Below, piece by piece: positions 41,551 through 50,116 of a DNA stretch of 52,763 nucleotides. Numbering within the stretch: the first letter of the stretch is position 1; each line of letters starts with the position of its first letter. A program made the translations under genes and the position numbers. A model generated the notes under the pieces. It was not told the origin of the DNA. It saw only the letters and a program-made list of their open reading frames with translations, and made no database searches. Origin of the DNA: Clostridia bacterium (lineage in GTDB: Bacteria; Bacillota; Clostridia; Christensenellales; Borkfalkiaceae); the NCBI GenBank assembly GCA_900770945.1, contig CAAGME010000029.1, forward strand, positions 1-52,763, written 5' to 3'.

Positions 41551-44500
41551 ATGAGAAAAGATTCTAAAAGCATTTTGAAACGCCTCGGTGTGTTTGCCGT
41601 TTCGGCACTAATGTGTTGCTCGATGTTACTCGGCGCAACCGCTTGCACGCCCGGCAATTCTGCAGGCGCTCCATACATCGGTTCCGACGGATATTGGTAC
41701 GTTAACGGACAAAAAACCGATTACAGAGCGGAAGGAAAAGACGGCAAAGACGGCAAAGACGGTCAGGACGGCAAAGACGGCAAAAACGGCAAAGACGGCA
41801 AAAACGCTCAGGGCGGCTCTGTTGCCGGGGACATATACGAAGCGTCCCCTAAGCTTACGGAAAAACTTTTTACGACCACCGGTACCCCGGGCAATTTTCA
41901 GTACAAAGGTAAATTTTACACTAATTACGTCACTCTCGCAGAAGCGCAGAAAGCAGGACACGCGCTCGGTGTGCAGATTGCCGCAGAAGGCGACGTTCTT
42001 TTAAAGAACGACGGAAACGCCTTGCCGTTGAAAGCCACAGAGAAAAAAGTTACGCTTCTCGGTATTCGTTCGGCAAGAATGATTAGAAGCGGCTTTGGTT
42101 CCGGCGCGGGCAGAGGAAGCGCGATAAGTACGTTGCTCGGCGACGCTATGCGCGCAGCCGGTTATTCGGTTAACCCCCAAACCCTCTATTTTTACACGCA
42201 GGAAGTCAAGCGGATGGTTGAAGACAGAGTAGTCGAACTCGACCCCGAAACCTACAGTCCTTCGATGGTAAACACATACGCTGCTTATTCAGACGCAGCT
42301 ATAATCACTCTTTCCCGCACCGGAGCGGAAAACTATGATATGGCGACGAATAACGCTTTAGGACACACTAATGAAGACGACCATGCTTTACAGTTGATGG
42401 ACAACGAAGCGAAACTCATAAAGCATGCGAAAAAATACTTCAAAAAGGTAATAGTAGTTATCAACTCTTCCAATATCATGCAGATTCCCGAGTTGAACGA
42501 AAAGAAGACTGACGATAACTACGGCGTAGACGCCATTCTGTGGGTAGGGAGTGTAGGACAAGACGGCGCAACCGCTATCGCGCACATTCTCAACGGCGAC
42601 ATTACTCCTTCCGGTCACACCGTAGATTTGTGGGAAAAAGATTTCAAAAAATCTCCCACCTGGACGAACTTCGGACCCAACACGCAAAACAAAGATTCTT
42701 CCGGCAATCGTCTTGATACGCTCTACTACGATAAGAACGGCAACATAACGAAGTTTGCAAACCTCGAATATCGCGAAGGTATTTACTCGGGATACAGATT
42801 CTACGAAACGGCTTATGCGGACGCCGACGGCGAAGCTGCAAAAGCAAAAGCGTACGAAAACGTTCTGTATCCTTACGGTTACGGCTTGTCCTATACGGAC
42901 TTCGAATGGAAAATCGACAACATAGAAAAAACGGCTAACATAACCGCAGCTAATTCTTCGGTAACCATGCGCGTTTGGGTAAAGAACGTCGGTACCGTTG
43001 CGGGCAAGGACGTTGTTCAGGTTTATTACGCGCCTCCGTACAAGAAAGGCGGCATCGAAAAATCAGCCGCAAACCTTATAGGCTTTGCTAAGACAAAATT
43101 ATTGCAGCCCGGCGAAAGCGATGTCGTTACCATAGAATTTGCAGCGCAGGAAATGGCTTCTTTCGACTGGAACGACGCTAACAAAAACGGATTCAAAGGT
43201 TACGAACTCGAAGCGGGCGACTATACGATATCCGTCAACAGAAACTCTCACGAAGTAGTAGACAGCGTTACGAGAACGATTACTTCCGACATAAAATGCA
43301 CAACCGACCTCGTAACGGGCAAAGAGATAAAACCCGTATATACCGGAAGCTTCGATTCCACCAACGAATCGCTCTTAAACAATATGATAAGCCGCGCCAA
43401 CGGTTTGAAACAACCTGCCGCGGCAACTAAAAAAGATCGTACTCTCGACGACGCTACTTTGGCGGATTACGAATCTCAGGCTACGTATTATAGTTATCAG
43501 GACAAGGAAACGGATCCCTGGTACGTTAAAAAACTTCCTTCGACCTGGAACCAGGCGCCGGAAGGTACGAAGGACGCCGTTTCTATAACCCTTGCGGATA
43601 TGGCGGGCGTTTCTTACACCGAACCCGTTATTAACGACAAAAAAGAAGTTGTTCTCGCAACGGACGAAAATTCCAAAAAATGGGAAAACTTCATGAATCA
43701 ATTCACTTGGAGCGAACTTTGCTCGGTACCGACTTCCCCGAACACCACCATTCAGAGATTAGGTGCGATTTCCGTAGACGGAAACGGAAAACCCAAATAT
43801 ACTTACAGCGACCCCGACGGTCCTATCCAGGCGGGTGAAGTTCAGTTCCCGTCCAACCCCATTCTCGCGGCTACATATAACAGCGAAATCGCGTATGAAG
43901 CGGGAAGAATGGTCGGCAACTTGTTATTGCTCAACGGTTCGAGAGGCTGGCGTGGCGCAGGCGCGAATATTCACCGTTCGCCTTTCTCCGGCAGAAACTT
44001 CGAATACTATTCCGAAGACGGCGTAATGTCCGGTCTTATCGGTGCGGAAGTTGCTGCAGGCGTAACCTCTAAGGGTATAATAGCCCACTTCAAACACTTC
44101 TTCGGAAACGATCAGGAAACATATCGCGCCGACTACGGCGGGGTGTTCACCTGGGCGACCGAACAGACTCTCCGTGAAATCACGGCGAAGCCGTTTGAAT
44201 ACATTGTTAAAAAAGGCGGCTCTATCGGTTTGATGACTTCCTTCAACCGTATAGGCAAATGGACTCAGAGTACAAACTATGCTACTCATGAAAGTCTGCT
44301 CAATCAGGAATGGGATTTCCAGGGCTCGACCGAAACGGACTCTTGGGCTAAGCAGTTCGTACCCGCCAACCTTATGGTTCGCGGCGGCGACGACGAATTG
44401 TTGACGACCGATTTAAGCTTCGCGCAGTGCGCTCTCGAGCGCGGAAGTTGGGACGAAACCGCTAAATGCGTAAAGGTTGCCGCCAATGCGGAAGAATACA

Positions 44501-45414
44501 TCGCTTTCAACAGGCGTAACGGCACCATGCTTTCTCCCACTCATTACTTTGCCGTTCGCAAATGCGCTCAGCGTGTGTTGCAGACGCTCGCTAACTCATC
44601 GGTCAATAACAACTGTCTCGGCGACGAAGAAACAGTCATCTACACTCTCACGAAAGGCATCCACAACTTGATACAGTTGTCTATCCCCGGTAAAACTTCG
44701 GACGTACAGTTTACGTTTAAAAACGCCGTATGGCCTGCCGGTATGACTTGTGACGGGAAAATACTCAAAGGCGTACCCACCGGAGAGCACGCGGCCGATG
44801 TCACGGGCAACTTCAATTGCGACTCCTGGATTAAGAATAAAAAGGTGACGTTCAAGTTTGTCATTCAAAGCGACCTTACCTTAAACGGCAAGAACATAGT
44901 GGACGGACAAAAGATCAACGTAGCGAAAAACAGCGCATACACCGCAACCATCGCGGCGGCATCTTTGAAATACGGCAACCAGCTTGGGATAAAAGGAGGC
45001 AACAATACGAGAATTATGAATGCCTACATGGGAAATGACGGAAGATGGTATCATAGGGACGAAGACAAGTCCGCAGCGGACATCATAACCCTCGGCAACA
45101 CAGGCGTTACGGATCTTTCCACTCTCGCAAAACTCGACAGCAGTAAGATTTACGGCTACAAAGTCGAAGGATTGCCCGCGGGACTCACAGCAGAATACGT
45201 TATGACAGACGAAATGGGCTGGGCGGGAAAAACCGCATACGCGGTCAACACCTCCGTTAAGATTAGCGGCAACTGTACGGCAGAAGCGGGCGAATACACG
45301 GTAACCATTACGTTGAACGTTCCTTACGTTAACAAGACTTCGGACCCGTGGATGATAGCGGCAGGAACCACTCTTACTCAGTTTGTTCAGACTATAACGA
45401 TAGTCGTGGCATAA
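41551..45414 (+). CDS. lipoprotein GH3 glycoside hydrolase with collagen-like spacer and Ig-like tail
   Basis: 1287 aa. Signal peptide with probable lipobox ATAC at about 28-31, then a collagen-like stretch of Gly-Lys-Asp/Asn triplets (about 62-88, coded by 9-bp repeats at 41733-41810) that acts as a stalk. Reversed-order GH3 follows: sandwich with acid/base Glu260 in SRTGAENYD, FnIII-like domain, barrel with DPDGPI, KHFFGNDQETYR and nucleophile Asp930 in ETDSW. After about residue 1030 come Ig-like segments, including PAGMTCDGKILKGVP, typical of putative Ig folds. Unlike the other GH3 proteins here it has no membrane helix at either end besides the signal. AAGGAGGA (41537-41544) sets the start. 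First gene of the module 3 operon. Confidence 0.9.
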   Translation: MRKDSKSILKRLGVFAVSALMCCSMLLGATACTPGNSAGAPYIGSDGYWYVNGQKTDYRAEGKDGKDGKDGQDGKDGKNGKDGKNAQGGSVAGDIYEASPKLTEKLFTTTGTPGNFQYKGKFYTNYVTLAEAQKAGHALGVQIAAEGDVLLKNDGNALPLKATEKKVTLLGIRSARMIRSGFGSGAGRGSAISTLLGDAMRAAGYSVNPQTLYFYTQEVKRMVEDRVVELDPETYSPSMVNTYAAYSDAAIITLSRTGAENYDMATNNALGHTNEDDHALQLMDNEAKLIKHAKKYFKKVIVVINSSNIMQIPELNEKKTDDNYGVDAILWVGSVGQDGATAIAHILNGDITPSGHTVDLWEKDFKKSPTWTNFGPNTQNKDSSGNRLDTLYYDKNGNITKFANLEYREGIYSGYRFYETAYADADGEAAKAKAYENVLYPYGYGLSYTDFEWKIDNIEKTANITAANSSVTMRVWVKNVGTVAGKDVVQVYYAPPYKKGGIEKSAANLIGFAKTKLLQPGESDVVTIEFAAQEMASFDWNDANKNGFKGYELEAGDYTISVNRNSHEVVDSVTRTITSDIKCTTDLVTGKEIKPVYTGSFDSTNESLLNNMISRANGLKQPAAATKKDRTLDDATLADYESQATYYSYQDKETDPWYVKKLPSTWNQAPEGTKDAVSITLADMAGVSYTEPVINDKKEVVLATDENSKKWENFMNQFTWSELCSVPTSPNTTIQRLGAISVDGNGKPKYTYSDPDGPIQAGEVQFPSNPILAATYNSEIAYEAGRMVGNLLLLNGSRGWRGAGANIHRSPFSGRNFEYYSEDGVMSGLIGAEVAAGVTSKGIIAHFKHFFGNDQETYRADYGGVFTWATEQTLREITAKPFEYIVKKGGSIGLMTSFNRIGKWTQSTNYATHESLLNQEWDFQGSTETDSWAKQFVPANLMVRGGDDELLTTDLSFAQCALERGSWDETAKCVKVAANAEEYIAFNRRNGTMLSPTHYFAVRKCAQRVLQTLANSSVNNNCLGDEETVIYTLTKGIHNLIQLSIPGKTSDVQFTFKNAVWPAGMTCDGKILKGVPTGEHAADVTGNFNCDSWIKNKKVTFKFVIQSDLTLNGKNIVDGQKINVAKNSAYTATIAAASLKYGNQLGIKGGNNTRIMNAYMGNDGRWYHRDEDKSAADIITLGNTGVTDLSTLAKLDSSKIYGYKVEGLPAGLTAEYVMTDEMGWAGKTAYAVNTSVKISGNCTAEAGEYTVTITLNVPYVNKTSDPWMIAAGTTLTQFVQTITIVVA

Positions 45415-45451
45415 AAATAATCACGCTTAGGGCGATTGTCTAAAGAGCATA

Positions 45452-45490
45452 GGAACTGTTTTGGGGCTTTAAAAGCTTCAAAACAGTTCC
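45452..45490 (+). promoter_or_regulatory. long stem-loop between operon genes
   Basis: GGAACTGTTTTG (45452-45463) pairs perfectly with CAAAACAGTTCC (45479-45490), and the stem extends inward with G.U pairs to 45469/45473. A TATTTTTA tract follows 5 nt later. It may be a partial terminator or an RNA stabiliser that sets the ratio of the GH3 gene to the genes downstream. Confidence 0.65.
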
Positions 45491-45517
45491 CATGTATTTT
45501 TAATAAAGGTGAAATTT

Positions 45518-46933
45518 ATGTATAAAAACAAAAAGAAAACTATCTTAAAGCGGACAACCGCGATAATCACAACAATACTTTTGAGCCTTACGCTTATATT
45601 TGCCGCAGGCTGCATAGAAAGCGGCGACAATTCGAGCGGGGGTGGTTCGAGCGGAAAAAAGGTAGAATCCGTTTCCGTATCGAAAGAGCCGACTAAAACG
45701 GAATATTTTGTCGGAGAAGAATTTTCCGCGGAGGGTGGCGAAATAACGATAAAGTACGCCGATAAGTCATCGGAAACAAAAGCCATGACCGACAAAGACG
45801 TAAAAATCTCCGAGGTAAACACCACCATTAACGACGCCGATAAAGACACGGAAAACAAAACCGTTACCGTAAGATACGGCGGCAAGAGCGCAACGTTCAA
45901 AATAAAAGTTTCCTATAAGCTCCTCTCTTTTACATTTAACTATAACTATGACAACGCCCAAAACAAAACGATAAGCGTCAGAAAAGACGCAAAGGTAGAA
46001 AGACCGCAAGACCCTGTAAGGGACAACTTTAAGTTCGATAATTGGTATTCCGACGATAAATGTACGGTTGAGTACGATTTTGCTACAACCGTTGTCTCCG
46101 ATACGATAATCTATGCGAAGTGGCTTGAAAACGCTCAATATTTTAACGTAAAATTCGATTGCAACTATAAGGATTCCGTCGCGGCGACCGTACAGAAAGT
46201 CAAAGAAGGCGATAAAGCCGTAAAACCGGCTAAGGATCCGACGAGAAGAGGTTATAAGTTCGACGGTTGGTATAACTTAACGACCGGAGGAGAAGCATAC
46301 AATTTCGACACCCCCGTTACGGCGGAAAAAACCGTTTATGCAAAGTGGACCAAAACGGCTCCGTCCGGGAGACAGGTTTACACGTTCGAAGCGGAAGATA
46401 CAAACCTTACCGGCAAAAGAGGGCCGGGCATATCCGGCACGGCGGGCGGTCCCGGACTGATTCAGACGGAGGACACGCTCGGCGCAAGCAACAACAAATT
46501 TGTAGGCTATCAGTATGAAATCGGTTGTTCTCTCGAATTCCAGTTTATAAGCGACGTTGCCGTCAGCGACGCCACGATTATTCTGAGATTGTCGGCGGAA
46601 TTAAGAGACTTCGACATCGACAAAGAATCTTATAGGATATCGTTGAACAGCATCGATTTGGATTACGGAACCATATCTTTTACGAACGTTCCCAAGGGGT
46701 CCTCCGACGACGTAGACAGTATTCACGCATTGCCGTTTAAGGATTATACCATTGCGGTAAACGTATCTCTTAAAGAAGGGCTTAATATCTTCTCCGTATG
46801 CACAATGAACAGCGACGCGATGAGCGGAACGACGATGACGGCAAAAGCGCCTCTTGTCGACTGTCTTAAAATAGAGACGGAAGCCGTTCTCGACTGGTGT
46901 GCAAAACTCGGTTTGCCGAATAAAAACTATTGA
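45518..46933 (+). CDS. lipoprotein with Ig-like, InlB-type and CBM6/35-like domains
   Basis: 471 aa from ATG 45518, placed by AAAGGTG (45505-45511); a GTG at 45509 lies within that ribosome site. Lipobox FAAGC. In order: a Big_3 Ig-like domain (about 45-130), two Listeria-Bacteroides (InlB B/Flg_new) repeats ending IIYAKW and VYAKW, with RDNFKFDNWYSDD and RRGYKFDGWYN, and a C-terminal beta-sandwich starting YTFEAEDTN, typical of CBM6/35. No catalytic motif. A cell-surface glycan binder, co-transcribed with the GH3 genes on both sides, and the counterpart of the LRR-CBM lipoprotein of module 1. Confidence 0.85.
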   Translation: MYKNKKKTILKRTTAIITTILLSLTLIFAAGCIESGDNSSGGGSSGKKVESVSVSKEPTKTEYFVGEEFSAEGGEITIKYADKSSETKAMTDKDVKISEVNTTINDADKDTENKTVTVRYGGKSATFKIKVSYKLLSFTFNYNYDNAQNKTISVRKDAKVERPQDPVRDNFKFDNWYSDDKCTVEYDFATTVVSDTIIYAKWLENAQYFNVKFDCNYKDSVAATVQKVKEGDKAVKPAKDPTRRGYKFDGWYNLTTGGEAYNFDTPVTAEKTVYAKWTKTAPSGRQVYTFEAEDTNLTGKRGPGISGTAGGPGLIQTEDTLGASNNKFVGYQYEIGCSLEFQFISDVAVSDATIILRLSAELRDFDIDKESYRISLNSIDLDYGTISFTNVPKGSSDDVDSIHALPFKDYTIAVNVSLKEGLNIFSVCTMNSDAMSGTTMTAKAPLVDCLKIETEAVLDWCAKLGLPNKNY

Positions 46934-46953
46934 TTTTTCTTAAAGGAGAGGGT

Positions 46954-49900
46954 ATGTTTAAGAAAATTTGGAAAAGTATCGGAGCGAGGGTGTGGGCGAT
47001 AGTTACCGCCGCAACGCTGACTTTGTTGTGCGTTGTATCGGTTTTGTCCACAAGCGTATATGATTTTTACGAATTATTGAACACCGTTATGCCGGGCGGC
47101 GGTCCGAGGGCTATTTTCGCAGACGGAACGGAAGCCATATACCGCACCGATTACACGAGCAAAAAGGACGTCTACAACGCCGCGAGAGAGATGAACAGAG
47201 AAATCTGCGCGGAAGGCATGGTTCTTTTGAAAAACAAAAACAACGCCTTGCCCGTTAAGACGCCGAAAAGCGATAAGTCGGTTAAAGAAAACCCGAAAAT
47301 AAGCATTTTCGGCAAAAACTCCGTCAATCTCGCCTACGGCGGCTCGGGCTCGGGCGGCGGAAACACTTCAAACGTGGTAAACCTTTATAACGCTCTCGCT
47401 CAATCGGGTTATGATTGCAATCCCGTGCTGGAAAGTTTTTACAAAGACACGAAAAAGTCGGGTGCGGAAAGAAAAGGTAACAGCAAGGACCTTGACAGCG
47501 GCGATACGGTAATATTGTCAACCGCCGAAACGCCTATAACTTCCTACACGGCGGACGTTACTGCAAGCTATGCAAAATATAACGACGCCGCAATAGTCGT
47601 TTTCACGAGAATAGGCGGCGAGGGATTCGATATGCCGAGACAAATGGTCGGGGCTACCGGTTACAGAAACGAAGACGACCATTTTCTGCAACTTGACGCA
47701 AACGAGGAAAATTTGCTTGCTTCCGTGTGTAACGCCGGGTTTAAAAAGGTAATCGTTCTCATCAACAGCGGACAGCCGACGGAACTCGGGTTTTTGGAAG
47801 AAGGTAACGTATACGTAACGCAAAAAGGTTATAAAATAGACCCGAGCAAAATAGACGGCGCGCTGTGGATAGGATTCCCCGGCGAAACGGGAACGCTTGC
47901 GCTCGGCGACATATTGAACGGTAACGTCAATCCTTCGGGTAAGCTTGCGGACACATACGCCGTGGATTTCAAAAAAGACCCCACATGGTTTAACTTCGGC
48001 GACAACCGCCTTACGGCAAAAAAGGGACAGCCCGGAGGGGACCAGTATGTTTTCGACGTGAGCGAACAGCCCGCGGTAAACTATTATTTTGTCGATTACG
48101 AAGAAGGAATTTACGTCGGGTACAAGTATTACGAAACACGCGGCGTGACGGACGGAGAAACCTGGTATAAGAACAACGTGGTTTATCCGTTCGGTTACGG
48201 GCTTTCTTACACGACTTTTTCTTGGGAAATAGCCGACGAAAGTAAAATCAAAAACGCGGATATAGCTAAGGACGGAAAGTACGTCGTTAAAATTAAAGTA
48301 ACAAACACGGGCAACGTTGCCGGTCGTGAGGTAGTTCAACTTTACGGACACGCGCCGTATGTGACGAAAGAGATAGAAAAGCCCGAAGAAACGCTTTTGG
48401 ATTTCGCAAAGACGGATATTCTTGCGCCCGGCAAGTCTCAGGTTCTCGAATTGACTTTCGACCCTTACTACCTTGCTTCCTACGATTATAAGGACGCAAA
48501 CAAGAACGGGTTTAAAGGATACGAGCTGGACGCTTCCGACGATTACGCACTGTATATAAGCCATAACGCGCACGACAAAGAGTTCACGATACCGTTTAAG
48601 GTAGGAAAAAACATTCGTTACGACAAGGATACGGTAACGGGAAACAACGATGTAAAAAACAGATATACCGATTGCGAAAACGAAGGGTTCAATTCCGATC
48701 TTTCGCTGAGTACGGTGTTATCGAGAAGCGATTGGACTAATACCTGGCCGACGACTCCCACCGAAGCCGACAGAAAGGTCGGTAAGGATATGCTCGATTA
48801 CCTCAGCGATTTAAAGCATAACAACCCGAACAATTACGACGACGTCGATATGCCCGCCTCGGAAGAGGACAACGGCTTGGTTTTGCGCGATATGCTTTAC
48901 GACGAAAACGGAAAATATATCGACGAAACAAAAGGATTCCCGCTTGCCGACTATGACGACGAACGTTGGGACTTGCTCATTGACCAGGTATCCGTTGCGG
49001 ATATGATAAGGGTTTACGGCTATGGGAGTTATCATATCGAGGCTATCGAAAAAATAGGGCTTGCGCGTATAAATTGCGCAGACGGTCCCGTCGGTTGGGC
49101 TTGTTTTATGGATAAAACAAGATTTTACGACACATGTTCTTTCTGCTCTCAAACATTAGTTGCGACTTCGTGGAACAAAGATATAGCAAATCGCTTCGGA
49201 AAAACCGTCGGCGACGAGGGTATAATAGGTAACGAAAAGGGCGACAAATCGCCGTATTCCGGCTGGTATGCGCCCGGCGTAAACATTCACAGAAGTCCTT
49301 TCGGCGGCAGAAACTTCGAGTATTATTCCGAGGACGGAATGTTATCCGGTATTATGGCTGCCGAGCAAATCAAGGGCTGCAACTCAAAAGGCGTGTTTAC
49401 GTTCGTTAAGCACTTTGCCGTCAACGAGCAGGAAACCCATCGCAGTATCAGCGGCGACTCCTCGTATCTTACCGAACAGTCCATGCGCGAAACATACCTC
49501 AGACCTTTCGAGCTTGCCGTTAAGGAAGGCAAAAGTCGGGCTATAATGACTTCTTTCAACAGAATCGGCACGCGTTGGACGGGCGGCGACTACCGCTTGG
49601 TGACGGAAATATTGCGTGACGAATGGGGATTCAAAGGCGCGGTACTATGCGACTTCAACACTATACCGGCGTATATGAATTCTCGTCAGATGGCGTATGC
49701 GGGCGGAGATTTGAACCTCGCGACGCAGCCCGTCGCTTGGTGCGACGCTTCTTCCGCGGCAGACGTTACGATTCTTCGCAAGTGTTTTAAAAACACTCTT
49801 TATGCCGTGGTTAATTCCAACGCCATGAACGGCGACGTTATAGGATACAAACTTCCGATATGGGTCGTTTGCGTTATAGTCGTCGATTGTCTGGCGGTCG

Positions 49901-49962
49901 CGGGGTTTGGCGTTTGGGGATTCTTTGTCATAAGAAAAGCCCTGAAAGCTCAACAAGCATAG
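46954..49962 (+). CDS. membrane-anchored GH3 glycoside hydrolase, reversed domain order
   Basis: 1002 aa from ATG 46954, set by AAAGGAGAGGG just upstream; an in-frame ATG at 46930 overlaps the previous gene but has no such site. Signal anchor (about 13-33), GH3 sandwich with acid/base Glu223 in TRIGGEGFD, FnIII-like domain, barrel with ADGPVGW, KHFAVNEQETHR and nucleophile Asp900 in LCDFN, then a C-terminal helix (IWVVCVIVVDCLAVAGFGVW). The extracellular sequence is nearer to the enzyme at 41551 than to the others (both share NEDDHxLQL). Last gene of module 3, so this operon makes one lipid-anchored and one doubly membrane-anchored GH3. Confidence 0.92.
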   Translation: MFKKIWKSIGARVWAIVTAATLTLLCVVSVLSTSVYDFYELLNTVMPGGGPRAIFADGTEAIYRTDYTSKKDVYNAAREMNREICAEGMVLLKNKNNALPVKTPKSDKSVKENPKISIFGKNSVNLAYGGSGSGGGNTSNVVNLYNALAQSGYDCNPVLESFYKDTKKSGAERKGNSKDLDSGDTVILSTAETPITSYTADVTASYAKYNDAAIVVFTRIGGEGFDMPRQMVGATGYRNEDDHFLQLDANEENLLASVCNAGFKKVIVLINSGQPTELGFLEEGNVYVTQKGYKIDPSKIDGALWIGFPGETGTLALGDILNGNVNPSGKLADTYAVDFKKDPTWFNFGDNRLTAKKGQPGGDQYVFDVSEQPAVNYYFVDYEEGIYVGYKYYETRGVTDGETWYKNNVVYPFGYGLSYTTFSWEIADESKIKNADIAKDGKYVVKIKVTNTGNVAGREVVQLYGHAPYVTKEIEKPEETLLDFAKTDILAPGKSQVLELTFDPYYLASYDYKDANKNGFKGYELDASDDYALYISHNAHDKEFTIPFKVGKNIRYDKDTVTGNNDVKNRYTDCENEGFNSDLSLSTVLSRSDWTNTWPTTPTEADRKVGKDMLDYLSDLKHNNPNNYDDVDMPASEEDNGLVLRDMLYDENGKYIDETKGFPLADYDDERWDLLIDQVSVADMIRVYGYGSYHIEAIEKIGLARINCADGPVGWACFMDKTRFYDTCSFCSQTLVATSWNKDIANRFGKTVGDEGIIGNEKGDKSPYSGWYAPGVNIHRSPFGGRNFEYYSEDGMLSGIMAAEQIKGCNSKGVFTFVKHFAVNEQETHRSISGDSSYLTEQSMRETYLRPFELAVKEGKSRAIMTSFNRIGTRWTGGDYRLVTEILRDEWGFKGAVLCDFNTIPAYMNSRQMAYAGGDLNLATQPVAWCDASSAADVTILRKCFKNTLYAVVNSNAMNGDVIGYKLPIWVVCVIVVDCLAVAGFGVWGFFVIRKALKAQQA

Positions 49963-49997
49963 CCGATATCGGGCTTTACTACGACAACATTGCTTTT

Positions 49998-50025
49998 AAG
50001 GCTGTCGCCGCTAAGCGGCAGCCTT
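49998..50025 (+). other. bulged hairpin after the module 3 operon
   Basis: AAGGCT/AGCCTT and GCCGC/GCGGC stems separated by a GTC bulge. A weak T-run follows, so it could be a poor terminator for the plus-strand operon. Confidence 0.4.
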
Positions 50026-50040
50026 ATCTTCTAAAAAAAA

Positions 50041-50065
50041 CGAGATAATCGACTTATAGACCGAT
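50041..50065 (-). repeat. dispersed repeat, copy 4 (inverted)
   Basis: On the minus strand this reads ATCGGTCTATAAGTCGATTA then TCTCG, matching the core of copies 1-3. It lies between the end of module 3 and the terminator of the mgtE operon. Confidence 0.75.
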
Positions 50066-50072
50066 TTTTTGT

Positions 50073-50100
50073 AAAAAAAAGGATTGCCGAAGGGCAATCC
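50073..50100 (-). terminator. terminator of the mgtE operon
   Basis: Minus strand: GGATTGCC, loop CTTC, GGCAATCC, then eight T residues. Perfect 8-bp stem. Confidence 0.92.
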
Positions 50101-50116
50101 CGTTTTGTGTTTTGTT

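Noticed and set aside
41733..41815. Short tandem repeats resembling a repeat array
   Set aside because: In frame with the GH3 gene and coding for Gly-x-y collagen-like triplets; not CRISPR or regulatory DNA.
47518..48573. 351-codon open frame on the minus strand
   Set aside because: Lies wholly inside the GH3 gene at 46954, has no ribosome site and a composition typical of an antisense shadow.
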